This document shows positions 18,227 to 27,001 of a stretch of DNA of 61,818 nt, piece by piece (the stretch's first letter is position 1; every line of letters starts with the position of its first letter). Source of the DNA: an uncultured Pirellulaceae bacterium (GTDB taxonomy: Bacteria; Planctomycetota; Planctomycetia; Pirellulales; Pirellulaceae). The notes under the pieces are model-generated. The model searched no databases. It saw only the letters and a list, made by a program, of their open reading frames with translations, and had not been told where the DNA came from. The stretch covers positions 1 to 61,818 of the forward strand of contig CALHPU010000156.1 in assembly GCA_938036435.1 (NCBI GenBank). The letters are read 5' to 3'. A program made the translations under genes and the position numbers.

Positions 18227-19900
18227 TTAATCTAGGAGCTCCGCGTCTGGTCTAAGTTTTAACAACCAGTTCACCCAGCGGCCTTTGGCAATCAGAAAAT
18301 CGGCAAGCGTTGGTTCTTCAGCAACGGTGATCGAGTCAATCTTTCGGCTGACCAGCCGCAGGCCATTGTGCGCCTCCATGCAGACACGGATGTCTGGATC
18401 GCCCAATGCATAGATCAACGCTGGAGCATTGTCCAAGTCCTGTTCGCCAGCGAGAAACTTGACGGCGATCAAACGCTTGTAATAATTTTTATCCGACACC
18501 AACGACCGTAAAAACGCCCGGGCTTGCCCACGCGACTTCTCCGGTTGCGATTGATACTCGCGAATCGCATCTTTGATTGAATTGGATAGATACTCCAATT
18601 GATCGTTGGTGAGTTCTTCCCCAAGATTTTCAATCAGCTCGTTAAGGTTTTTTGAGGTCTCTTCCGCTCTGACGCGACCGTTCTTCAATTTTTTCAGCGT
18701 TTTTCCTGCGGTCTTGCCAAGCCCGCCTCCGCCCTCAAGATTACTGCCGGCCGGCGGAATAGAAAGAATCTCGCTGCTGCGAACAAGAAACATGATTGCA
18801 AACGAAGTATTAATTTCTGCGCTAATGGCTGGCTCCGGTCCTCCCGGCAAGGCCCCGTCTTCCTTTTGCAATTCCTTGAACATGGCATAACCATCGTCAT
18901 ACCAAGTTTTCATCGCGCGGTTTCCGACGTTGCCTTCGGCTTGTTGTCGAAAAAAGGCATATCGTTCAAAGGCGTACAAATAATAATACGACCATTTCTG
19001 AGACCTAATTACAAACTTACTCTCGAAGTGCTGATTGGCTTTCTGCTTGCACGCTTTAAAATTAGAGTTGTTGATCCTCACTAACGGATCATCGCCACTC
19101 CATGCCGCCTCAGAAGATTCGTCGTCGTCCTGCTGTTGTTCTACGATGTGAACCGAAATGGACGGCGGCAAATCAACTCCGAGTCCTTCCACGACCTTCT
19201 TTTCGACTTTCAACCTCGGTTGCAACCGCAACAGGTCGCCTAATAGATAGGCTGTCCCCGAAACGGCAGCGTGGATCGAAATTTTTTCTTCCCGTTCGCT
19301 TGGTGAGTAAACCCAAGAATTTCCAATCTGTTTTGCCATGACAAATTCGAGAATTCGCCTCGTCGAATCAAGACTAACGGGGATTTGATGTTGGCGAGCC
19401 ACAAAATACGCCAGAGCAACGTATTGGGTCTGTGAGGTATCCCAAGACTTCTGTCCCTGATAACTAAACCCACCGTCTTCCAGCTGTCGTTCTTCAAACG
19501 ATTTGATCAACTTGATGATCTGCGGCCGATACTGCTTGTCGTCAGCCTCACACAGCAGAATCATCGCGAGACACGGATGATACAATGCGTGAGCACGGAG
19601 TAGTTTTCCTGATTCAACATCGTTAAGGACACCAGAGATGGCTTTCTTAATGACAGGATGATCTTTGGGGACTAGGCCATCGTATCGCTTGCTGGCTTCT
19701 GCGATCGCCAAAGCCGCCAAGACGCCCTTTTCTCCAGAAGGTTTTCGATTGGTCAGGTACTCGACGGCCCGATCAACGACCTCTTTGACCTGGGGACTTT
19801 CAGGAGCGAAATTCTTTTGAGCGCACGAAAACGGCGTGACTGGCCCAGCCAGCCACAGGGCTAAAGAAAGCCCCCACCAGTAAACGAACACATTCCTCAC
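18227..19900 (-). CDS. Exported prenyltransferase/squalene-oxidase-repeat protein with HEAT-like C-terminus
   Basis: 557 residues with a signal peptide (VYWWGLSLALWLAGPVTPFSC; the following Cys could be lipidated). Residues ~35-400 show alpha/alpha-barrel repeats of the squalene-hopene cyclase/prenyltransferase superfamily, including QLEDGGFSYQG and SWDTSQTQYVALAYF (QW-like motifs). There is no DxDD catalytic motif that I can see, so this is a structural relative and not a cyclase. Residues ~470-557 look like HEAT repeats (RLIAVKFLAGEQD, ALIYALGDPDIRV). Translation starts at GTG with GAGGG seven bases upstream. The next gene begins 12 bases after its stop, so it is the first visible gene of the envelope operon. 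Confidence 0.75.
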   Translation of the reverse strand: MRNVFVYWWGLSLALWLAGPVTPFSCAQKNFAPESPQVKEVVDRAVEYLTNRKPSGEKGVLAALAIAEASKRYDGLVPKDHPVIKKAISGVLNDVESGKLLRAHALYHPCLAMILLCEADDKQYRPQIIKLIKSFEERQLEDGGFSYQGQKSWDTSQTQYVALAYFVARQHQIPVSLDSTRRILEFVMAKQIGNSWVYSPSEREEKISIHAAVSGTAYLLGDLLRLQPRLKVEKKVVEGLGVDLPPSISVHIVEQQQDDDESSEAAWSGDDPLVRINNSNFKACKQKANQHFESKFVIRSQKWSYYYLYAFERYAFFRQQAEGNVGNRAMKTWYDDGYAMFKELQKEDGALPGGPEPAISAEINTSFAIMFLVRSSEILSIPPAGSNLEGGGGLGKTAGKTLKKLKNGRVRAEETSKNLNELIENLGEELTNDQLEYLSNSIKDAIREYQSQPEKSRGQARAFLRSLVSDKNYYKRLIAVKFLAGEQDLDNAPALIYALGDPDIRVCMEAHNGLRLVSRKIDSITVAEEPTLADFLIAKGRWVNWLLKLRPDAELLD

Positions 19901-20174
19901 GATTTTCCCTCACACAGTCACTAAAAAAGAAAGGCTACCAGAACTAAAAATTAAACGTGTGTCCCAAATCACACCCCCGAAAATCACTGGTGCTATTCAA
20001 ACCGATCTTTGCACACGCAGCGCGTCGTCCAATGATTGGAAAGAGTTTCAAGTCAGGTGATCGAGCATCTATTGGGTCAACCAAATACTGGAATGTCTTG
20101 GCGGTGAGGAAGAAGTGAAGCCAAAGAAAAACCATCCAGTTTGCGGTCGAAAAAACCAACCCGTCACGACCCTA

Positions 20175-20189
20175 TACCATTAAATGGTA
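20175..20189. repeat. Perfect 15-base palindrome, possible operator
   Basis: TACCATT-A-AATGGTA. It lies about 275 bases upstream of the first gene of the envelope cluster. The size and AT-rich symmetry would suit a dimeric regulator, but there is no second copy nearby to support this. Confidence 0.3.
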
Positions 20190-20226
20190 ATCATGCCCAA
20201 ATAGGCTGTCAACTTACCGCGTAGTG

Positions 20227-20254
20227 GCAGACCTATACAGGCCCTGAGGTCTGC
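20227..20254 (-). terminator. Short hairpin after the glycoside hydrolase gene
   Basis: GCAGACCT (20227-20234) pairs with AGGTCTGC (20247-20254) around a 12-base loop. It begins a few bases after the stop codon of the minus-strand hydrolase gene. No T-run follows, so intrinsic termination is uncertain. Confidence 0.35.
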
Positions 20255-20260
20255 AAAGAA

Positions 20261-22807
20261 TCACTCTTTGACAAGCTCAAACCAGATCGTCGGGTGCGGC
20301 GATCCCGTTTCGAAGATCAATTTGCCGTCTCTGAATTCGGCTTCCACCTGCGAGATTCGCTTTCCCGAGCCATCAAGTGCGTGAACCTCAAAACTCGAAC
20401 CGAGTGAAATTTTCAGTTTGGCTGGAACCAGATTGACCCGTGTGGGACCAGTCCCCCACTGATCGCCGACGCTAGTTCGATCGGCGTTCCACTTCATATC
20501 AGTGTTTTCGGCACCGCTGGAGGCAAGCAGCAACAACCGGTTCGAATCGGTAATCGGTTGATCATCTATCGCCGTCAACACAAGCGTACCGTAGTTTGGC
20601 TCGGTCGAACCGAAATCTACTTCAATCAATCCGACATTGAATTTTTGATTTGCGACCAAGCCCCACACGCCCTGCGACTTTGGAGTGTTCAACTGAAGAA
20701 ACGATTTTGAAGTATCTCTCGCATCCCAAACCAACTGCTCATCGGGCGATCGAAACAAAGGCTGATCGTTGGCAGCCGCCGTTTGCGCCTCTTCTGCGTT
20801 GACGTCAATTCCCAGCTGATACTCAAAAGACAGCCGTCCGTCGCCACGATCCCCAAACGTCCCGTTGAGCTTCTTCGGAAGGGCCTGCAAGTCACCTCTG
20901 AGAAAGATGTTCGAAGCAACGGAGAAAACTGCCAATTTAGCTGGCTGGCTGTTGAATTCGAAAAAACCTTTGAAGTGATCCTTGAACCATTGCCCGCTAA
21001 CTGCCTCGTAATCAAAAAAGAATACCCCGTCCCAGTCTTGCAGCGCACCGACGACCGCCGCCATCATAACGGCCCCGGTGTTTACGTCGCCCGGTTCGGC
21101 ATGGTTCCACTCGCTGAGCGTGAATGGCATACCGTGATATCGCCAACCGGTACGCGTGATCAACGATCGCGCAGGCCAGTCGGCTTGAAATGGCTGCGAC
21201 TCAATCGGCACATTGCCCGTCCGATAGTCAATTGGGTCAAAGGGTTTACCTACAGGGAACGTTGGGTGATGCCAATAACTGTGCAAGTCAATGAAATCGA
21301 CGGTGTCTACCAGCACCCCCGGTTCGTGATAATTCTCTTGCGATGCAGTGACAGGAACTTTGACGCCCAAATCATTTTTAAGAAAATCCCTCAGTTCGAC
21401 AATCCACGCCCGCTCGGTATCCACCAAAAACGTTTGCTGATCCTCAAGTGCGGCCTTGGGGAAAGTACTATCTGGCACACCGAGGCTCCCGGTCTCCAAT
21501 CGCTGCCCCTCCGGAATCTCGCCACTGGCGCTTCCGCTCAGTTGCACATCCGCGAACTCCAAAGGCACGTCATCCGTACCGAAACTAAAGGCAAGGAATC
21601 CCTCCGACGTAGTCTCCTTAGAGGTAAAGGAATGTTTTATGTGGACCCACTTAGGCGTTGATTTGAAAACCTCAAAAACACCCAAGTCTCGCCACTGCCC
21701 GCCTTGTGTTGAAGAAACTTCAAAAGTGACCTCGCGCACTTGATCACTGCGAACCCAGAAGGACAGTTCGTACGACCGGTTCTTCGCCAGCGACAGATCT
21801 CTGGCACTCAACTGTCCCAAGTGGTTTTGGTCGAAGACCTCGCGCGGCTCAATTCGGATCGCCGATCTGGTTTCGTCAAACTCAGAAATCTTGAACTTAT
21901 GCGGCGTCTCTAGATTGAACGCCCACTTTCCAAGCTCCTTTTCCCATGGTGCTGTTTCAAATACAGGCCTCGCCTCGGAACCAGCGGACTTCGACTTCCA
22001 CGCGGCCACCAAGGCATCGTGGTCCGCGTATCGCGCTTGCAACCACTGGTTCCACTTTAAACGATAAGATTCGACAAATTTGTCGGGGAGATGCTTTAAC
22101 AACGTGACACCTTTGACGCTGAAGAAATTCTCGTTAAGCATTTCGATTAACGCGATGCCCGGGTCGTCGGTTCGTTTGAGCTTGCGATAAGGGTTCGTGT
22201 GATCGAGTAAATCGCGGCAATACTTTTTGAGTTCCTTTTGCACGTCTGGATCGTAATACATGACCCACTTGTTGGATTCGGCCCACCACTGACCACCCTC
22301 GAGCTGCGGATAACCCTCGGCCTCGGTCAGTGTTCGAGATACGTGCAGGTTGATGTTGGCGTAGATTCCATTCTCGTGCAGCCGTGCCAAAAAGTAATCC
22401 AACCGGTCCACTTGCTCGGCAGACAGCTCACGCGAACCATCCTCATTGGTCTGCCAAATTCCATTGGGGGCGTCCTGCATATCCATGTGGTGAAAGCGCA
22501 CCGCGTTACAGCCAAGCTTTGCCAAGTGAGGAGCAGCCTTGTCGGCTTCTTCGTGCGTTGGAAAATTGGCACCGAAGCTCAAGTTCATACCCCAGAACCG
22601 CAATCGTTGATCACCAGAGAAAAAATGTCCGTCTTTGACATGTACAAACCCCTGCGATCCCGCCGGCTTGGGCAGTAAGCGCGAAAAATCTGTCGCCGTG
22701 ACAGACGAATCGTCGCCCGGAATAACGAATGGAACGCTTTGCCCTTTTGAAACGGCAGTTAAAAAAAACAACAGGGCAACGATAAACGGTAGTCGAAAAA
22801 GTGTCAT
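20261..22807 (-). CDS. Exported clan-A glycoside hydrolase (GH5-like) with an inserted carbohydrate-binding module
   Basis: About 848 residues from ATG 22807; a TTG at 22825 would add six. Signal peptide at 1-24. The barrel begins with FWGMNLSFGANFP and NAVRFHHMD. The acid/base candidate is Glu226 in MLNENF (the clan-A Asn-Glu pair) and the nucleophile candidate is Glu566 in FTLSEWNH. Between them, residues ~294-426 form a CBM4/9-like beta-sandwich (SYELSFWVRS, EVTFEVSS, WVHIKHSF, FADVQLSG), so the module interrupts the catalytic domain. The C-terminal part is beta-rich. The substrate is probably a marine polysaccharide, but neither the exact family nor the substrate can be assigned by eye. 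It is a monocistronic-looking gene. Confidence 0.78.
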   Translation of the reverse strand: MTLFRLPFIVALLFFLTAVSKGQSVPFVIPGDDSSVTATDFSRLLPKPAGSQGFVHVKDGHFFSGDQRLRFWGMNLSFGANFPTHEEADKAAPHLAKLGCNAVRFHHMDMQDAPNGIWQTNEDGSRELSAEQVDRLDYFLARLHENGIYANINLHVSRTLTEAEGYPQLEGGQWWAESNKWVMYYDPDVQKELKKYCRDLLDHTNPYRKLKRTDDPGIALIEMLNENFFSVKGVTLLKHLPDKFVESYRLKWNQWLQARYADHDALVAAWKSKSAGSEARPVFETAPWEKELGKWAFNLETPHKFKISEFDETRSAIRIEPREVFDQNHLGQLSARDLSLAKNRSYELSFWVRSDQVREVTFEVSSTQGGQWRDLGVFEVFKSTPKWVHIKHSFTSKETTSEGFLAFSFGTDDVPLEFADVQLSGSASGEIPEGQRLETGSLGVPDSTFPKAALEDQQTFLVDTERAWIVELRDFLKNDLGVKVPVTASQENYHEPGVLVDTVDFIDLHSYWHHPTFPVGKPFDPIDYRTGNVPIESQPFQADWPARSLITRTGWRYHGMPFTLSEWNHAEPGDVNTGAVMMAAVVGALQDWDGVFFFDYEAVSGQWFKDHFKGFFEFNSQPAKLAVFSVASNIFLRGDLQALPKKLNGTFGDRGDGRLSFEYQLGIDVNAEEAQTAAANDQPLFRSPDEQLVWDARDTSKSFLQLNTPKSQGVWGLVANQKFNVGLIEVDFGSTEPNYGTLVLTAIDDQPITDSNRLLLLASSGAENTDMKWNADRTSVGDQWGTGPTRVNLVPAKLKISLGSSFEVHALDGSGKRISQVEAEFRDGKLIFETGSPHPTIWFELVKE

Positions 22808-23511
22808 ATATAAGTTTCTTAACAACGATGGCGGTGCAGTGATGATGAATAAAAAGAATGCGCCGAGTCAACGTCCAACAGCCCGCACCGAAGAACTTTT
22901 TCTCTTTCGTGAAGCTCTTGATTGGATTGAACCATTGTAGCCGATCGCGCAAAAGATTGGACGGTTCGTTTTTCGACCATCCAAAGCCTCGCGACTTGGG
23001 CGACCATTAATGCTTTCTTCAAAACAAGGTTCATATCCGATTGAGGTCCAATGGCGCACGTTCCCATCCTCCCTCTCCAGCTTACGTTCTGGTTTTGCAT
23101 GAGGCTACTCACAGTGGGCCAATCTGATCAGAGAAACTTTGGACAAATTCTTAAAGGATGTATCGCATTAAAGACGCACAAGACAACCGGCTCAGGCACG
23201 TTGGAAGGAAAGCCAAAACCCGCTACAATTCCAACACAACATGAGATACTCGATTCATACCCCGTTTTGTCTGTCGGTCCTGTGAGCTGCAAGATTACCC
23301 AATCCATTAAATTTTCGCTATCGAGGCTGGTCGCAACCAAGCGTTTCATTACGTCACCTTGGGCACTTGAGTCTTAGCTGCGCTCTTCGCTATCTCCCGA
23401 CACAAGTTTACCGGCCAAAGTCGCGAACCCCTGTTGCACCGTACGAGTCGCAACATTCGTAGAGCTTGACCAAATGCTGCCCAGACTAACCTCCAATTTT
23501 CGAGACGACCG
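22808..23511. other. Long divergent intergenic region between the glycoside hydrolase and prfA
   Basis: No credible gene. It contains one copy of a dispersed hairpin repeat (22937-23001). Promoters for both flanking genes should lie here. Confidence 0.4.
22937..23001. repeat. Dispersed 65-base hairpin repeat, copy A
   Basis: Matches 49738-49802 at 44 of 50 positions in two arms (28 and 22 bases). A middle segment of exactly 15 bases differs completely. The arms are partly complementary (AGCCGATC-GCGC against GCGACTT-GGGC), giving a REP-like hairpin. See the corresponding finding. Confidence 0.6.
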
Positions 23512-24579
23512 ATGCGCGAAATGCTTGACGAGAAACTGAACCAGTTTCTAAAACTTGAAGAACAACTTTCCGACCCCGAGGTTCAGGGGAATTCCTCCCT
23601 GATGGCTTCGGTGGCTCGCCAACATGGCTCATTGGCAAAACTTGCCAACAAGTACCGTCGGTTTAAGGAGCTGCTGGAGGAATTAAAAGAACTTGAGGAG
23701 ATGGCCAACAGCAAAGACTCTCAAGAGCGCGAGATGGCGGCAGCTGAGATCGAAACGCTAACCGAGGAACGCGAAGTCCTGTGGGCTGAATTACTTGACA
23801 TGACCATCGGTGGAGAGGACGCCAACCGAACACGATGCGTGATGGAGATCCGCGCCGGCACCGGTGGAGACGAAGCAGCCTTGTTCGCGGGCAACCTGTT
23901 CGAGATGTACTCCAAACATTGCGAAACGAAGAAATGGAAAGTCGAAGTGATGGAGTCTCGTCCGAACGAGGTTGGGGGATTCAAAGAAATCACTATAGCG
24001 ATCGAGGGCGAAGGCGTTTATCGAGAGCTCCAATACGAAAGCGGTGGCCACCGCGTGCAGCGTGTGCCAGAAACCGAAACCAAAGGTCGCGTACATACCT
24101 CGGCGGCAACCGTTGCCGTGCTACCTGAACCCGAGGATGTAGAAGTCGATCTCAAACCCGATGACTATCGCCGCGACAACTATCGCGCCAGCGGGCCCGG
24201 CGGCCAGAAAGTCAACAAAACAGATTCAGCCGTTCGATTGACGCATCACGAAACGGGTATCGTCGTCGCCATCCAAGACGAAAAAAGCCAGCATAAAAAC
24301 CTTGCCAAAGCATTGCGGATTCTCAAGTCGAGGATCTACGATTTTAAGCAAGCCGAGATCAATAAAGATCGGGCGGACACCCGCAAGTCGCTGGTTGGAT
24401 CGGGTGACCGTAGTCAACGTATTCGAACCTATAACTACCCGGACAACCGCGTCACCGATCATCGCATTGGCCTGACGATTTATAAGCTGGACCAAATTAT
24501 CGCCGGAAACGTCAGCTACCTGACCGATGGCTTAATCGAACACGAGCGTGAGGCGTTACGCAGTTCAATGACCGAGTAA
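23512..24579 (+). CDS. prfA: Peptide chain release factor 1
   Basis: 355 residues, normal length for RF1. RF1 recognises UAA and UAG stop codons and triggers peptide release in the ribosome. The GGQ motif that enters the peptidyl-transferase centre is at 230-232 ([13 protein letters not shown]). The PxT recognition motif is PET at 186-188 ([10 protein letters not shown]), which marks RF1 and not RF2, and there is no programmed frameshift. The N-terminal helical domain (1-100) and the acidic [12 protein letters not shown] stretch (115-126) are typical. In many bacteria prfA is followed by prmC, which methylates the GGQ glutamine; here the next gene is unrelated and on the opposite strand. Confidence 0.98.
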   Translation: MREMLDEKLNQFLKLEEQLSDPEVQGNSSLMASVARQHGSLAKLANKYRRFKELLEELKELEEMANSKDSQEREMAAAEIETLTEEREVLWAELLDMTIGGEDANRTRCVMEIRAGTGGDEAALFAGNLFEMYSKHCETKKWKVEVMESRPNEVGGFKEITIAIEGEGVYRELQYESGGHRVQRVPETETKGRVHTSAATVAVLPEPEDVEVDLKPDDYRRDNYRASGPGGQKVNKTDSAVRLTHHETGIVVAIQDEKSQHKNLAKALRILKSRIYDFKQAEINKDRADTRKSLVGSGDRSQRIRTYNYPDNRVTDHRIGLTIYKLDQIIAGNVSYLTDGLIEHEREALRSSMTE

Positions 24580-24866
24580 TTTTTTTGTGCCACTGGTTGG
24601 TACCTTACTGCGACATGATTTTCGGGTGTTATGCTTCACGCCCTGCAGAGAACTACTAAAAAACCATCCCAAGCATGCATACGCGAAAGATTGGCAAATG
24701 GTAAAGGCGACGTGAGTATGCCTCCGGCAGGACGCTTGAATCGAACCTCGGAGATCGAGTAAACACGGCATCCCGGTCAAAAGAATATCGTCTACGCTGA
24801 AGCGATGCTATGAAAACCTTCAAGCACGAACTGAAATTCAAAAGTGAGTGTCATCAACGAAGATGC

Positions 24867-25445
24867 TCAATCGATCAGAAGATTTTCTAGTTTCTTCAGC
24901 TTCGCCAACGGACCGATCTGTCGTCGCTCAAGCGCTGTGTCGGTGAGGTCCACTGCAACCAAATGCCGACACTCAGAAAGTTCTTCGACCGTCTTGCGAC
25001 CAACGTTCGTGCCCCCAAGACGAACCTTCGTCAAAAATGGGATAGCTGACAATGAGGGACAGTTCGAATCTGAAACGCCGGTTCCAGAAAGGTCAACAAC
25101 GAAGCTAGAGAATACATACCCGAGAAACGGGTTGTCACAGGCCGGGCTCCCCGAGACGCTCCCGCCAAGTCGTTTGATCGCTTCGCATGATCGACAGAAC
25201 CGCCCGAATCGAATGACCTCGAAAGCAATGTAGAACGTCACCGCAGTTCCAAGAACATACAACAACGCCATCAGTGGCTTCCCCGTCCAGTCGACCGACT
25301 CGTTGTCGGCTGCTGTGGCGGATTGCGAGCCAGAGGCAGCACTGGTCACCGTCGCATTAGCGCTGGCCAATGCCACTTCAATCCTGCCGCTAACCGGACG
25401 CACCGTCGACCAAGCAGCCCACGCGACGACCACCAGCACAAGCAT
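24867..25445 (-). CDS. Small membrane protein with leucine-rich-repeat-like C-terminus
   Basis: 192 residues. Membrane spans at about 1-14 and 53-75 (ALLYVLGTAVTFYIAFEVI). The C-terminal third (about 130-190) has two to three LRR-like units (LTKVRLGGTNVG, LVAVDLTDTAL, LKKLENLLID) of the planctomycete type. The pair of Cys residues (CRSCEA) after span 2 could bind metal or form a disulphide. The function is unknown. It is convergent with prfA and is followed by a long gene-free stretch on its promoter side. Confidence 0.55.
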   Translation of the reverse strand: MLVLVVVAWAAWSTVRPVSGRIEVALASANATVTSAASGSQSATAADNESVDWTGKPLMALLYVLGTAVTFYIAFEVIRFGRFCRSCEAIKRLGGSVSGSPACDNPFLGYVFSSFVVDLSGTGVSDSNCPSLSAIPFLTKVRLGGTNVGRKTVEELSECRHLVAVDLTDTALERRQIGPLAKLKKLENLLID

Positions 25446-25928
25446 TCGAACAGGTAGTGTTAAAAGGGTTTGAATTGTGATTCTCCTGAGGTCGGACGTC
25501 CGGCGATCAAAATGGCCCTCTCCGGTTGATAAACAGTTCGCGCGGAGCAGACACTAAGAACCTAGAATCTGTTATCTAACAGCCCGAACATGGCCTTGAC
25601 CAAAGCGTGATTTCTCAAAAATTGCTTCTAATAAATCGTTCGTAGGGCTTATTACGGCAAATCAAGGACGGATAGCTCCCCGCGCGTCGGACAACAGGTT
25701 CGCCGCCCTCATCAGAATCGCGTCAGGATCGCGGCCGCAGCGGCAACGACAGCAGTCAAGCGATCGTTGAAAAAACCCGAAGAAGAAACACCATGTGTAT
25801 TCTCATTCTATTTCTTTCGATCGGCCGATTTAGAGAAGCACCTGTCTCGACTACCATTCATTGCCCGTAGCAGCAGTCGCCGAACTGACGCACTAACTCT
25901 CGAAAGTCATTGACTACTGGCACGCTTC
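25446..25928. other. Intergenic region, nothing recognised
   Basis: No open frame with family features on either strand, no tRNA-like fold and no clear hairpin terminator seen. Confidence 0.4.
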
Positions 25929-26624
25929 TCACGAAGGCAGGTGCAACGCATCGCAGAGAAACCTTACCAATGGCATCGCCGTCTTGAAATGACTCGCAAC
26001 AACATTGACAACTTCTGGCGAGCGCATTTCTTTATGTTTTAGCGTCGCCGTGACGCAAAAATCCTTACGCTTTAAATCTTCCAACAATGGATGCTCTTTG
26101 TCGTAACCACGCGGGGGTCGGACCAGTGAATCACCAGTAAATTCAAACGTGTTACGCATGACTTTCTTTGATTTAATGCGCTTCCACCGCGCTTGATGCT
26201 CGTCGATCGTCGCCCGGATCTGATTTAGCGTCTGAGATTCCGGTCTCCAAATCCCCGCTCCCAGCATCACGTGATTTGGCTCAACGTGAAAGTAAAATCC
26301 CGGAGCATGAACATCTTTGCCGGACTCATGCCGAAAGTGGATGCCCAAGTTGGTTTTGTAAGGCGTCTTGTTTTTCGAAAAACGAGTGTCACGATAGATC
26401 CGCATCATGGAGCCGCCGCTTCGTTTGGCAATAGCGACGAAATGAGGACTAATTTTCTTCAAAGGCTTTTCCATTGCCCGAATAAAATTCAACGATGGAT
26501 CAACGACATCGGAAAGATATCGCGCCTTGTGCTCTGCAAACCAGTCACGGTTGTTGTTGTTCTCCAGCTCTTTGAGAAACGCTGAAAAACTTTGTGGAAA
26601 TCCGGGAAAAGATGGCTGGCTCAT
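25929..26624 (-). CDS. DUF2461 (TIGR02453) family protein
   Basis: 231 residues, the usual length for the family. Characteristic features include the N-terminal FPGFPQSFSAFLKELENNN followed by RDWFAEHKARY, then IYRDTRFSKNKTPYKTNLGI, then GFYFHVEPNHVMLGAGIW. The family is widespread and cytoplasmic; its biochemical role is not established to my knowledge. The ATG start opens exactly at the conserved N-terminus. No operon partner. Confidence 0.9.
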   Translation of the reverse strand: MSQPSFPGFPQSFSAFLKELENNNNRDWFAEHKARYLSDVVDPSLNFIRAMEKPLKKISPHFVAIAKRSGGSMMRIYRDTRFSKNKTPYKTNLGIHFRHESGKDVHAPGFYFHVEPNHVMLGAGIWRPESQTLNQIRATIDEHQARWKRIKSKKVMRNTFEFTGDSLVRPPRGYDKEHPLLEDLKRKDFCVTATLKHKEMRSPEVVNVVASHFKTAMPLVRFLCDALHLPS

Positions 26625-27001
26625 TCAGTGAGTTGCCTTTCATAATTACTAGTCGAACGCACAAAGGATAGATTAATCATCCCATAAGTCATATCAATGG
26701 ATTTCATTCTGCCGTTTTTTCAGCAACTTGTCCACACAGCCCCTTCGTGGGAACGCCATAACGACTACCATCAATGGGAAGCAATTCGGTCATATCCGAG
26801 ACCTATGGCTGGATGCTTAAACAATCAGACGACAAGCGAGTATCGGTTTCCAAAACAAACCTCCTTCCAACCTAAATCTCTCTTCCTTTCTTCTTTCGAA
26901 GAACGACTGGAACTGCTCGCGAGTCACTGGTCCCAAATAAACGCCCGTCAGATTTTTCTGGCGGGCGTTTTTTGTTGGTGGTTTAAAGCACGACCCTGTT
27001 G
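26625..27001. other. Intergenic region ending in a strong terminator
   Basis: Lies between the start of the DUF2461 gene and the end of the ATP-grasp gene, both on the minus strand. The terminator at 26939-26973 is oriented best for plus-strand transcription, yet no plus-strand gene precedes it. A short plus-strand frame from 26697 has no family features and overlaps the terminator. Confidence 0.45.
26939..26973. terminator. Intrinsic terminator, strongest on the plus strand
   Basis: A 13-base-pair stem (26939-26951 with 26958-26970, one G-T wobble) with a 6-base loop ends in six T residues at 26968-26973. On the minus strand the stem is followed by TTTATTT, so it can also serve the ATP-grasp gene whose stop is at 27002. 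Confidence 0.85.

Larger units (their letters stand above)
19901..20260. other. Intergenic region upstream of the envelope cluster
   Basis: No gene recognised. It contains a perfect 7-1-7 inverted repeat at 20175-20189 and a hairpin at 20227-20254 just after the glycoside hydrolase stop. The promoter of the envelope cluster is probably located here. Confidence 0.4.

Noticed and set aside
23512..24579. RF2 with programmed frameshift
   Set aside because: The recognition motif is PET (RF1 PxT type) and the frame is continuous.
24720..24790. tRNA-like T-loop sequence (GGTTCGATTC on the minus strand)
   Set aside because: The flanking bases do not form a T stem, acceptor stem or anticodon arm.
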